Notes under the pieces: generated by a model | Told to the model about the DNA's origin: nothing | The model's input: the letters and a program-made list of their open reading frames with translations, nothing else | Databases searched by the model: none | Made by a program: the position numbers and the translations under genes | In this document: positions 18,122 to 26,344 of the stretch, one piece after another | Layout of the letters: each line of letters opens with the position of its first letter | How positions within the stretch are numbered: position 1 is the first letter of the stretch | NCBI GenBank assembly: GCA_945873125.1 | Contig: CAMCBV010000019.1 | Span: forward strand, 1 to 54,921 | Direction of reading: 5' to 3' | Length of the DNA: 54,921 nt | Origin: Prosthecobacter debontii | GTDB lineage: Bacteria > Verrucomicrobiota > Verrucomicrobiia > Verrucomicrobiales > Akkermansiaceae

Positions 18122-19027
18122 TTAGAGGCTGTGAGCAAAAGCCTGGGCTGGCATGCGTTTCGAACCTTCGGGTTGGACTTCGGATAGGATGAGGGATTGA
18201 TGACCGCAGCCGATGAGTAGCTGACCATTTTGGTAGAGGAGTTCGCCGGCGGGAAGGGGTTGATTGCTAATGTCAGTTGGTGGGAAAATTTTCAGGCGTT
18301 TTGGTTTTCCTTTGATGGAGACTTCCGTGAAAGTTCCCGGCCAAGGATCGTAGGCTCGGATGGTTCGTTCCAATAGATCGGCAGGCTGTGTGAAATCGAG
18401 TCGGCCGTCTTCTCGCAAAAGTTTTGGGGCGTAAGTGACCTCGGCTGGATTTTGTGGGGTTCCTGCTTTTGGGTTTTTGGCTAAAATTTCCAAGGATTCG
18501 GCAAGAGCGGAAGGTCCGAGGTCGGCCAGTCTATCGTGAAGTTCTCCGCCAGTTTCATCAGAGCCGATGTGAATGACTTTTTTGCAGATCATGTCACCCG
18601 CATCGAGCTCACGAATGACGTGCATGATCGTGATGCCGGTTTCCGTATCGCCATTGCGGATGGCGGATTGGATGCAGGAGGCGCCGCGGTATTTAGGAAG
18701 GATCGATGCGTGGAGGTTGATGATCGCTTTTTTTGGAGCCTTGCGCACGGCCTTACCGAGGATCTGACCATAGGCCATCACGACTGCGACATCGACGTGT
18801 AAGGCTTCGAGTTCGGTTGTGATATCTCCGATTTTCTCTGGTTGCCAAACCGGGATGTTGTGGGCAAGGGCGACGGTTTTGATTTCGGGTGGCACCGCGC
18901 TGCTTTGGCTGCGGCCGACCGGTTTATCCGGCTGAGTGATCAGGACGCAGGGCTTCGGACCCTGTTCAATGAGGTAACGAAACGTGGGGATGGCGATATC
19001 TCCCGTGGCGATGAAGGCAAGGGTCAT
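18122..19027 (-). CDS. fmt: Methionyl-tRNA formyltransferase
   Basis: Formylates initiator Met-tRNA using 10-formyltetrahydrofolate. Of 301 residues, the N-terminal Rossmann-like transferase domain contains the signature LHASILPKYRGASCIQSAI and the downstream GITIMHVIRELDAGDMI. The C-terminal OB-like domain starts near RTIRAYDPWPGTF. Length is close to the usual 310. The gene reads FIATGDIAIPTF, where the usual N-terminal motif is FMGTPxFA. It is followed by the SnoaL-like gene and preceded by repeat-rich DNA and recN, all on the minus strand. Confidence 0.95.
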   Translation of the reverse strand: MTLAFIATGDIAIPTFRYLIEQGPKPCVLITQPDKPVGRSQSSAVPPEIKTVALAHNIPVWQPEKIGDITTELEALHVDVAVVMAYGQILGKAVRKAPKKAIINLHASILPKYRGASCIQSAIRNGDTETGITIMHVIRELDAGDMICKKVIHIGSDETGGELHDRLADLGPSALAESLEILAKNPKAGTPQNPAEVTYAPKLLREDGRLDFTQPADLLERTIRAYDPWPGTFTEVSIKGKPKRLKIFPPTDISNQPLPAGELLYQNGQLLIGCGHQSLILSEVQPEGSKRMPAQAFAHSL

Positions 19028-19217
19028 TCAAGAGTGAAGAGTGAAGAGTGAAGAGTGAATGATGAAGAGTGATCAGTGGAAGAGAAGATGTCTTTAAATC
19101 AAAAATCAACAATCGTCATTCAATATGGGGAGAGAAGTGCTTTGGTCTTTCGGTTTGATTTACGATTGATGATTGTTGATATGTGATTTTTGAATGAAGA
19201 AATTGAGGTTTTATATG
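19028..19217. repeat. Low-complexity repeat cluster between fmt and recN
   Basis: Starts with tandem GAAGAGT words (about 19030-19070). Two facing copies of the AATCAACAATC family follow: 19098-19123 and, inverted, 19159-19206. The same word family occurs at 47098-47146 and, in frame, inside the large methylase gene. No coding potential is seen. Confidence 0.8.
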
Positions 19218-20870
19218 CTATCCATTATCTAATAACGACGCAGCCATAGCTCTGGCTTGTTCGCCACCGCCACCTAGCATGCGGACGAGTTCGGTGATGC
19301 GTTTTTCGCCATCGACGGGATAGAGCTTTGAACGGGTGCGTCCTCCTATGACTTCTTTTTCGACCACGAAGTGAGCGGCGGCCGTGGCAGCGACTTGTGG
19401 GAAGTGGGTGATGGCAATGACTTGATGGAGTTGGCCCAAACGCGCCATTTTTTTACCGACGGCACGGGCGATTTCACCGCCGACGTTGGCATCGATTTCA
19501 TCGAAGACCATCAGTGGGGTGGCATCTTGCTCCGCGAGCGAGGATTTGACGGCGAGCATGACACGCGAAATCTCTCCGGAAGAGGCAATCTGGCGGAGCG
19601 GAAGCAGAGGTTCGCCCGGGTTAGGGCCGAACAGGAAATTGCAGGATTCCAAGCCGTGAAGGCATGGGTCTTTGAGCGGTGAGAGCTCAATTTCGAAAGA
19701 TGACTGTTTGAAGCCGAGATCTTTGAGCTGCGAGGCGATGTCTTGCGCAAGTTTCGGCGCGGATTTTTTGCGCGCGGCAGTGAGTTTTTTCGCGATGGCT
19801 TCCAGTTCCTTTCGCGATTCCGTAAGAGCGAGCGACAGGGCTTCGATTTTCTCCGTCCGGTTGTCGATGTTGTCCAATCGGTTGGAGAGGGTTTCCTGAC
19901 GAGTCAGGATGTCATCGATTGTCGGGCCGTATTTGCGTTTCAGTGATTCGACAAGATTGACGCGCTCTTCGATGGAGGTCGCTTCTGATGGATCGATGTC
20001 GAGCTCTTCCGCGTAATCCGTCAGAGTGGCTTCAAGGTCTTGGAGTTCGATGGATGCGGTTTCGAGAGAGGAAACTTTTTCGGCGATGGATGGATCGTAT
20101 TTTTCGAGATCGCGAATGAGACGTTGGAGATCGGAAACTCGTGTGAGGATGCCGTCTTCACCCGATAGGGTTGTGACGGCTTGTGCGGCAAGTTCGACCA
20201 AGCGACTGGAATTGGACGAGCGGTGATATCTTTCCTGGAGTTCATCGCCATCTGCCTGGGTGAGCTTGGCGGATTGAATTTCATCGAGCTGATAACGGAG
20301 GAGTTCGAGTTCTTGCTCCGAGGCGTTTTCTGCGTTTTGAATTTCCTCCAGCTCTTGGGATTTTTCCCGCCAGGTTCGGTAAGCGGTTCGGTATTCGGAG
20401 ACCAGCGAATCGGTCACGGCATAGGCATCGAGCATCGCGAGTTGTCGCTCTTGGGAGAGTAAAGATTGGTGATCATGTGGACCGTGGAGGTCGACCAGAC
20501 GCTCTCCAATTTTTTTGAGGAGTGTGATGGTTACAGGCGAGTCGTTGACAAACTGGCGGTTGGTCGAGATGCCAATCGAGCGGCGGATGATGATCTGGGT
20601 ATCATCACAGGGAGGGAGGCCTCCTTCTTCGAGAATGGCATTGATTTCCGATGTGTCGGCAAGATCAAACACGGATTCGATCGTGCAGGTATCCTCTCCG
20701 GTGCGGATGAGATTTTTATCCGCGCGTTCTCCGAGAATCATTTTCAAAGCGCCAACGATGACGGATTTTCCTGCGCCTGTTTCACCTGTGACCGAAATTA
20801 GGCCGGAGCCGAGTTCCCATATGAGTTCGTCTACGAGTGCGAGATTGCGGATTTTGAGGAGGGTGAGCAT
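19218..20870 (-). CDS. recN: DNA repair protein RecN
   Basis: SMC-like ATPase that acts early in double-strand-break repair. Of 550 residues, the N-terminal head has the Walker A GETGAGKS (29-36). Two coiled-coil arms lie at about 155-370. The C-terminal head has a signature-like SSGEISRVMLA, Walker B-like MVFDEIDANVGG and ITHFPQVA. The ATG at 20870 (MLTLLKIRNLALVDE) is the normal RecN start; the frame extends 47 codons further upstream without family similarity. Length is typical. Confidence 0.95.
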   Translation of the reverse strand: MLTLLKIRNLALVDELIWELGSGLISVTGETGAGKSVIVGALKMILGERADKNLIRTGEDTCTIESVFDLADTSEINAILEEGGLPPCDDTQIIIRRSIGISTNRQFVNDSPVTITLLKKIGERLVDLHGPHDHQSLLSQERQLAMLDAYAVTDSLVSEYRTAYRTWREKSQELEEIQNAENASEQELELLRYQLDEIQSAKLTQADGDELQERYHRSSNSSRLVELAAQAVTTLSGEDGILTRVSDLQRLIRDLEKYDPSIAEKVSSLETASIELQDLEATLTDYAEELDIDPSEATSIEERVNLVESLKRKYGPTIDDILTRQETLSNRLDNIDNRTEKIEALSLALTESRKELEAIAKKLTAARKKSAPKLAQDIASQLKDLGFKQSSFEIELSPLKDPCLHGLESCNFLFGPNPGEPLLPLRQIASSGEISRVMLAVKSSLAEQDATPLMVFDEIDANVGGEIARAVGKKMARLGQLHQVIAITHFPQVAATAAAHFVVEKEVIGGRTRSKLYPVDGEKRITELVRMLGGGGEQARAMAASLLDNG

Positions 20871-20949
20871 GCGGTTTGCATGGGGAGTATGCAGGTGCGT
20901 GGTCGGGCAGAGCAAATCTAAACAATAGGTCGTATAGGACTTATATGGC

Positions 20950-21987
20950 CTATTGCGGTGCGGCATCCTTTCGAGTGCCCACGGCGAAGCGGTAGCGATT
21001 GATGGCTTCAAGAATGCCTGAGGCGAGGGCGTTTTGATAAGCTTCGTTGGCGATCAATCGAGCTTCAGAGGGGTGACTCATGAAGCCGCCTTCGAACAGG
21101 ACGGCGGGATGCTTGACTCCGGAAAGCACGTTGAAGCGCGCGCGTTTGATGCCTCGATCGAAGGTATTTTCCCCAAGCCGACGAAGGACGGATCCATGGA
21201 TCGCGGTGGCGAGGGCGATATTGGCCGAATCGTGCTCGTTGCCTGTTCTGGCTTGGGCATCCGTGGCTTTGAAATCGCTTCCGTAATGCGAAACGCCGGG
21301 AGGGGAGAGGGTGAAGGTTTCAATCCCTCGCGCGGCTGGACCGCCGGAATTGAAATGCAGGCTGATGAAGATGGCTCCCTCGTCTATCTTGTTCGCGATC
21401 TTCACGCGTTCCTGAAGTGTATGGAAGATATCCGTCTCCCGAACCATGACGACTTTGAAACCTTTCGCCTCGAGCAAAGTTTTGAGCTTTTTCGCGACGA
21501 TGAGATTGTATTTCGATTCGCTTCCAAGCGGGTTGGTTGCACCCGCATCTTTTCCACCATGACCGGCATCGATGATGACCGTGCGGAAATTTCCGGCGTT
21601 TTTGATATAATTCGGGCGCAGGACAGGATCGATGAGTTTCGCAAGATCGATGCGGGAGACATAAATGCTGCTGCCAGAGGCGACCACTGGATTTGAAAAA
21701 ACGAATTTTACCTTATTCATCAGGCACTCGTTGCCCCCGACGGTGAGGTTCATTTTAACTTTTTCGTTTTCCAAAGTCACCGAATTGCCATCTCGGGTAA
21801 GGCTTTTGAAATTGTAGAAGCGCTGGATGTCCTCAACGGAGAGGTATTCTTTGCCGTCAATCTTGATCACGGTCCAACCGTTGTTTTTCGTTTCCTTAGA
21901 AAAGCCCTGGATTGCAGGGACGAAAAACAGGGAGAGGCATAGAAGGACCCTCATGGCTGATTTTACAAATGTCATTCTCACGAGCAT
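20950..21987 (-). CDS. N-acetylmuramoyl-L-alanine amidase
   Basis: Exported zinc amidase that cleaves the peptide stem from peptidoglycan. A signal peptide (MRVLLCLSLFFVPAIQGFS, residues about 12-30) is followed by a small AMIN- or copper-amine-oxidase-N-like substrate-binding region (about 36-125) and an Amidase_3 domain (about 135-335). Putative zinc ligands are His143 (DAGHGG), Glu157 and His211 (LHFNSG); the catalytic glutamate is Glu299 (FEGGFMSHPSEA). Start is uncertain: ATGs at 21987, 21975 and 21954 are all in frame, and the last starts right at the signal peptide. Confidence 0.9.
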   Translation of the reverse strand: MLVRMTFVKSAMRVLLCLSLFFVPAIQGFSKETKNNGWTVIKIDGKEYLSVEDIQRFYNFKSLTRDGNSVTLENEKVKMNLTVGGNECLMNKVKFVFSNPVVASGSSIYVSRIDLAKLIDPVLRPNYIKNAGNFRTVIIDAGHGGKDAGATNPLGSESKYNLIVAKKLKTLLEAKGFKVVMVRETDIFHTLQERVKIANKIDEGAIFISLHFNSGGPAARGIETFTLSPPGVSHYGSDFKATDAQARTGNEHDSANIALATAIHGSVLRRLGENTFDRGIKRARFNVLSGVKHPAVLFEGGFMSHPSEARLIANEAYQNALASGILEAINRYRFAVGTRKDAAPQ

Positions 21988-22180
21988 GAACCGATCGCGT
22001 CAGGGTGGGTAAACTAGTCGTTATCTCTGTGGGTTACAATGGGATTTTACGAGGTGAGAGAAGCTTAGCGTGTCTTAGCCTAAAAATTGGCATGAACAGT
22101 TGAATCTCCATAGATGGGTAGCTGCGGGGGGTGGGAAAGAAGAGATCCACCCACATCGTGCATTTTTTTCAAAGATTCAC

Positions 22181-22209
22181 TTGCAAAGAAGCGGCACTCA
22201 CCCTATTTC
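22181..22209 (+). promoter_or_regulatory. Candidate promoter of tRNA-Leu
   Basis: TTGCAA at 22181-22186 and TATTTC at 22204-22209, separated by 17 bases and ending 22 bases before the tRNA. The -10 box is weak, but spacing and position are right. Confidence 0.45.
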
Positions 22210-22231
22210 CTGCGCCCACCCAAACGGGAAA

Positions 22232-22313
22232 GCTCGGATGGCGGAATTGGTAGACGCGCTAGACTAAGGATCTAGTAGGGAAACCTGTGGAGGTTCGAGT
22301 CCTCTTTCGAGCA
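22232..22313 (+). tRNA. tRNA-Leu, anticodon AAG
   Basis: A full cloverleaf is readable: acceptor GCTCGGA with TTCGAGC (one G-U), D-arm GCG...CGC with GG in the loop, anticodon stem CTAGA/TCTAG, a long class II variable arm with an AGG/CCT stem, and T-arm GGAGG-TTCGAGT-CCTCT. The seven-base anticodon loop is CTAAGGA, so the anticodon is AAG with G37. An A at position 34 is rare for bacterial tRNA-Leu (normally GAG) and would be expected to be edited to inosine. CCA is not encoded. Confidence 0.93.
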
Positions 22314-22334
22314 CTTTCCTTGATGGAATAGAAA

Positions 22335-22363
22335 GCCCAGCCAATTTTAGGGGCTGGGTTTTT
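22335..22363 (+). terminator. Rho-independent terminator of tRNA-Leu
   Basis: CCCAGCC (22336-22342) pairs with GGCTGGG (22352-22358), followed by TTTTT. It starts about 22 bases after the tRNA 3' end. Confidence 0.85.
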
Positions 22364-22400
22364 CCGTTAGCCATTTGGGTAAGTCCACTTAGAGTGGGTG

Positions 22401-23351
22401 ATGGAATTGAGTATACTAGAAAACGCTTATCTTGGGTCACGGGTTGCCGATGCGGTATCCATGCCGGTTCATTGGTATTACGATCGGGTTGCCCTGCGCG
22501 CGGAATACGGTGAGATCACGGGTTATCTGGCGCCGAAGAACCCTCACACGGGCTCGATTCTGTGGCGATCTCAATACACGGCTCCTAACGAGAAGGGTGA
22601 GATCCTGCACGACCAAGCGATTTATTGGGGGCAGTCTGGGATTCATTACCACCAGTTTCTCCAAGCTGGGGAAAACACTTTGAACTTCAAACTGGCTGCC
22701 GAACTCGTGCACTTGTCGGAAAAAACCGGAGGCTACGATCCGGATGTGTGGCTTGAGCATTACATCGATTTCATGCTCACACCCGGCAACCACCGCGATA
22801 CTTATCTTGAGGAGTATCATCGGGGATTCTTCACCCGTTATGCGATGGGTAAACCTCCACGAAAATGTGCGATCCAAGACGAGCATATCGGCGGTCTCGC
22901 GCAGGTGCCGGCTCTCTGCTACGTCATGCGCGGTGCGGAACTAACCGAACTTCGTGCCGCCGTGAAAGAACACGTCGGTCTGACGCATTCGCATGCGAAT
23001 GTGCTTCGTGCTGCGGACACCCTCGCGCGGTTGCTGTTTCGAATTCGCGAAGGTCTCTCCCTGCGTGAATCCATTCGCCGTGAGGCGGGGGATTGGATTT
23101 CGGGAAATAAAGCGGAAAATTGGACATCACAGCCGGATACCCATATCATTGGGCAGCGCTTCAGTCCCGCTTGTTACATTGCCGAATCCATGCCGGCCTC
23201 GCTCTACCTCGCATGGAAATATCACGATGACTTCGATGCCGGAATTATCGCCAATGCCATGGTGGGAGGTGATAACTGCCACCGTGGGGCAGTGGTCGGT
23301 TCGTTACTTGGCGCAGCCAACGGTGTGGCGGAGAAGTGGTTGAAACCTTAA
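22401..23351 (+). CDS. ADP-ribosylglycohydrolase family protein
   Basis: A 316-residue all-helical protein of the ADP-ribosyl-hydrolase (DraG-like) family. The N-terminus LGSRVADAVSMPVHWYY and the C-terminal GGDNCHRGAVVGSLLGAANG carry the conserved acidic and small-residue patches that bind metal and ADP-ribose. The usual second motif GGDTDT appears as GGDNCH, so one metal ligand differs and catalytic activity is uncertain. ATG at 22401 is used; a GTG one codon upstream is possible. It lies directly after the tRNA-Leu terminator and stands alone. Confidence 0.83.
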   Translation: MELSILENAYLGSRVADAVSMPVHWYYDRVALRAEYGEITGYLAPKNPHTGSILWRSQYTAPNEKGEILHDQAIYWGQSGIHYHQFLQAGENTLNFKLAAELVHLSEKTGGYDPDVWLEHYIDFMLTPGNHRDTYLEEYHRGFFTRYAMGKPPRKCAIQDEHIGGLAQVPALCYVMRGAELTELRAAVKEHVGLTHSHANVLRAADTLARLLFRIREGLSLRESIRREAGDWISGNKAENWTSQPDTHIIGQRFSPACYIAESMPASLYLAWKYHDDFDAGIIANAMVGGDNCHRGAVVGSLLGAANGVAEKWLKP

Positions 23352-23390
23352 CGTTCAATCAAGACCGACGAATGATCCTGCGTCATGCGT

Positions 23391-23632
23391 TCAAGACTCC
23401 GGACCGCCTTTGACGATGAAATCACGTCCCTCGGCTTCACACCAGAGGCGGTAAACATTGAGGACGTTGGGGCGTGATCCGGTGACAGGAATCTTGAGGA
23501 AGCCTTGGCGTTTCGCGGCCTCGAACAGCAGCCTTTCTTTTTGGGTGAAAGGCTGTGACCGATGCGGCGGCTGCCGATCTTTGATTTGGTGGGCTGACCG
23601 CGGCTGAGTTTGTCTATGTCGTCTTTGTTCAT
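23391..23632 (-). pseudogene. Small conserved-looking gene split by a frameshift
   Basis: Two overlapping minus-strand frames join into one sensible protein of about 80 residues. The N-terminal frame gives MNKDDIDKLSRGQPTKSKIG and RRIGHSLSPK. The other frame continues KERLLFEAAKRQGFLKIP, then RPNVLNVYRLWCEAEGRDFIVK. The switch falls in a run of five A's on the coding strand (five T's around 23538-23542), where one extra A would restore a single frame. It may be a real disruption or a sequencing error. The function of the intact family is unknown to me; the basic N-terminus suggests nucleic-acid contact. Confidence 0.6.
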
Positions 23633-23724
23633 CACTTTCTTGGTTCTTGGTTTGACTCCGCTTCGCTCCGTCCAAGCGGTCAGGACTTTGTCTTAGGTTG
23701 TATGTTTGCTAGCGCTCACTCGGC

Positions 23725-23778
23725 TTTGTGGTTCTTGGTTCTTGGATTTTAACTAGGAACAGAGAACTAAGAACTTTT
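23725..23778. repeat. GGTTCTTGG-type low-complexity repeat
   Basis: Words GGTTCTTGGTTCTTGG and ACTAGGAACAGAGAACTAAGAAC face each other. The same vocabulary appears at 26302-26336 and 33960-34020. The right edge overlaps the last codons of the SDR gene. Confidence 0.7.
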
Positions 23779-25218
23779 ACCCGCAAGCTTGCGGGCCATG
23801 CGAGGGAAGAGTAGCCAATGGAAGGGCAGGAGGGTATACCAATAGAATCGGCCTAACAGACCTTGTGGGCGGAAGGTTGCGGTTTGGCGGAGACATTGGC
23901 TGCCATTGGGTTGTTCTTCTAACGCGAACTCCAACCAAGCTTCGCCGGGAAGTTTCATTTCGGCATAGAGGATGAGTCGGCCTCTGGGGCGATCTGCTAG
24001 CAGGACTCGCCAGAAATCCAAAGCGTCGCCGACGTGGAGTTCTTCCGGATGTCTGCGCCCGCGCCGGATGCCAATGCCGCCAGCCATTTTATCCGCCATA
24101 CCGCGCAAACCCCATGCCCAGTTCATGGACGGCCAGCCGGCATTGCCACCGATCGACCAGATGCGTGAAACAACCTGTTCGCTGGATGCGATGAGCGGCA
24201 CGAGCTGGGTATCGGTCAAAACTCCGTGCTCAGGGACCTTGATGGCATCGAACAAACGAGGTGAGAGCGTGCCTGCAGCGAGAGAGCCGATCCAGCTTGA
24301 TGGCACATGATTCTGAGCGATTCTGGCTAAGGCCCGCGTGACTGCCTCGCGATAACTCAGCAACTCCAGCGGAATGATTTCACGGATCTTGAGATTATGG
24401 CAGACGGTTTCATGGGTGAGAGAGTCCACCAAGCTGCGAGCTAAGGGAAAAGAGGTAGAAGTCAGAAGGCAAAGCCAGCCGGACGAGAGCCTTGGGCTGA
24501 GTAGGCGGGTAGGAATGAAAAAACGGCGTAAGCCACGAACTTCACAGTAGCCTTTGATGAGGTCGAGATAGCTCATGACTTCCGGTCCGCCGATGTCGTA
24601 GGTGGCATCTGCTGTTTCCGGATGATGTAAAATTTCTGTTAGATAGTCCAAGACATTGCGGATGGCGATGGGCTGGCAATGTGTGTGAACCCAGCGAGGG
24701 GTGACGAGAATGGGTAGCTTCTCGGCGAGATCGCGGATGATTTCAAACGATGCCGAGCCGGAGCCGACAATGATAGATGCCCGCAGCACCGTGAGCGGCA
24801 CCTTGGATTCGCGAAGGATTTCCTCTACTCTGCGGCGTGAGGAGAGGTGTGCGGAGAGTGGACCCTTGTCTGCGGCGAGGCCGCCGAGGTAGATGATCCT
24901 TTTCCATGAAAGCTGCTTGGCAGCGTTGGAGAAGTTTCTGGCGCATCGTTCTTCTTTTGCCGCAAAATCGCCGCCGGATCCCATGGAGTGGATGAGGTAG
25001 TAGGCGGCATCCATCGAATGGGGGAGGGATTGAAGACCTGAGGTCTCAAGAAAGTCCGCTTCCACGAGGTGCAAGCGGGTTTCATTTTCCCCGAAATGCG
25101 TGAGGGGAAAGCGCCGTTTGTCCCGAATGACAGCCGTGATTTCGTGGCCGGCATCCAGCAAGGCTTGGATCAATCTCAATCCGATGTAGCCGTTGGCTCC
25201 GCTGACAAGAACATGCAC
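23767..25218 (-). CDS. SDR-family NAD(P)-binding protein with DUF2867 domain
   Basis: A 483-residue protein with two parts. The N-terminal extended-SDR Rossmann domain (about 1-290) starts VSGANGYIGLRLIQALLDAG and contains AAYYLIHSMGSGGDF, IIYLGGL and a YDIGGPEVMSY region. The C-terminal DUF2867 domain (about 310-480) contains GWPSMNWAWGLRGMADKM and ends in an amphipathic YWYTLLPFHWLLFPRMARKL. This fusion is common in bacteria (YbjT-like relatives); the substrate is unknown. Its 3' end runs into a dispersed repeat. Confidence 0.88.
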   Translation of the reverse strand: MHVLVSGANGYIGLRLIQALLDAGHEITAVIRDKRRFPLTHFGENETRLHLVEADFLETSGLQSLPHSMDAAYYLIHSMGSGGDFAAKEERCARNFSNAAKQLSWKRIIYLGGLAADKGPLSAHLSSRRRVEEILRESKVPLTVLRASIIVGSGSASFEIIRDLAEKLPILVTPRWVHTHCQPIAIRNVLDYLTEILHHPETADATYDIGGPEVMSYLDLIKGYCEVRGLRRFFIPTRLLSPRLSSGWLCLLTSTSFPLARSLVDSLTHETVCHNLKIREIIPLELLSYREAVTRALARIAQNHVPSSWIGSLAAGTLSPRLFDAIKVPEHGVLTDTQLVPLIASSEQVVSRIWSIGGNAGWPSMNWAWGLRGMADKMAGGIGIRRGRRHPEELHVGDALDFWRVLLADRPRGRLILYAEMKLPGEAWLEFALEEQPNGSQCLRQTATFRPQGLLGRFYWYTLLPFHWLLFPRMARKLAGKSS

Positions 25219-25279
25219 AGTTTCAGGTTAACCCATTACCTTGGCTTGTCATGGGAAAATCTGTTGGTGATGGATGGGA

Positions 25280-25373
25280 AAAGGAACCGCGATTTTTAAT
25301 CGCGACTGCAACCGGTTGCGTTAGCCGAAAGTATTTCGCTCACGAGGTCGCGATTGGAAATCACGGTTCCTTT
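25280..25373. repeat. Long imperfect palindrome of the GGAACCGCGATT family
   Basis: Left arm 25280-25306 (begins AAAGGAACCGCGATTTTT) and right arm 25347-25373 pair with about three mismatches over 27 bases, around a 40-base loop. Each arm also contains its own short self-complementary word (AATCGCGAC, GTCGCGATT). It lies between the starts of the SDR gene and the end of the DUF58 gene on the minus strand, ending at the DUF58 stop codon. Confidence 0.85.
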
Positions 25374-25375
25374 CT

Positions 25376-26203
25376 TTATTGGCTCGTCTCGAGGGCTTTG
25401 ACGGGGAGAGCGTTTTGGTAGAGAGCGGGAACGAGTTCCGGTTCGCAGGGGATCCGTGCCAGAGGGGTTTGGTGGCGGATGGCAGCTTCTTTCCAGAGAT
25501 TGAAATGATTCGTGTAGGCGTCGCGGTAGCGGCGGAGAGTGGCAGGCTCGATACGATGGGGATGACGGGTATTTAGCTCGGCATCGATAAAGTCGTAATT
25601 TCCAGACCAATCGGGATCGGCTTCCGTTTTGCTGAAAGGGCAGAAGAGGATGGGTGTTCCTTGCTTTTGAGAGAGGGTGCGGAGGAAAGGTGAGGGGTCG
25701 GCTTGGAAAAGGAGATCGGAAATGAAAACGCGAAGCGAGTTGCTGCGGAGAGGGATGCGGTTCAGATCGGGTGGGAGCGTAGGATTTGTGGGGGCGAGCG
25801 CTTCGATCGTTTCGAGCCAACGATCTGTCTGAACCAGCATGGGATCGATCGTGGTTTGGGCATCAGCATAGATGGCGTAGATGCGGACGGATGCGCCTTC
25901 TTTGAGAGATGACTCTGTTAGAAATGCGAGGAGTTCTGTACTGCGCTTTTTCTTTTCCGGAGCGAAAAACATCGAGGGTGAGGCATCGAGGACAATATCG
26001 ACCACTGGACGAATTTCCTCGCGGAAAAGTTTCATCGTGACTTGGCCGGTGCGGGCGTATGCCTGCCAGTTGATATGACGTGGATCATCGCCGGGTGCGT
26101 AGGAACGGTGATCCTGAAAGTCCATGGATGCGCCGGTTCCCGAGCCGGCGAATTCACCGGCTGCGCCGCGCCAGACTTTGTTTCGGAAGGGGAGACGGAG
26201 CAC
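25376..26203 (-). CDS. DUF58 domain protein
   Basis: A 275-residue protein with the DUF58 signature: the block MDFQDHRSYAPGDDPRHINW followed by QAYARTG, then a vWA-like metal motif in IVLDASPSMFF. DUF58 proteins usually sit beside MoxR ATPases and transglutaminase-like proteins and are thought to act in envelope or chaperone functions. No MoxR gene is in this window. Upstream is a low-complexity repeat patch and then the M16 protease gene; downstream is the long palindrome. No transmembrane helix is visible. Confidence 0.85.
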   Translation of the reverse strand: MLRLPFRNKVWRGAAGEFAGSGTGASMDFQDHRSYAPGDDPRHINWQAYARTGQVTMKLFREEIRPVVDIVLDASPSMFFAPEKKKRSTELLAFLTESSLKEGASVRIYAIYADAQTTIDPMLVQTDRWLETIEALAPTNPTLPPDLNRIPLRSNSLRVFISDLLFQADPSPFLRTLSQKQGTPILFCPFSKTEADPDWSGNYDFIDAELNTRHPHRIEPATLRRYRDAYTNHFNLWKEAAIRHQTPLARIPCEPELVPALYQNALPVKALETSQ

Positions 26204-26344
26204 TGTGGTTAAACTTTAAATTTTAAACTCTAAACTTCAAGGAAGAGGGAATTGAAGAGTGAATTCTGAATAGTGAGGAGTGAAATTGAAGAGTAGAGAT
26301 TTCAACTAAGAACTAGGAACCAAGAACCAGGAACAGATTGATTC
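26204..26344. repeat. Mixed low-complexity repeat patch
   Basis: Three repeat vocabularies follow each other: ACTTTAAATTTTAAACTC with CTTCAAGGAAG (26212-26245), GTGAATTCTGAATAGTGAGG (26257-26300) and AACTAGGAACCAAGAACC (26305-26336). The first word family recurs at 34543-34569, 35635-35690 and 49805-49845. Confidence 0.7.
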
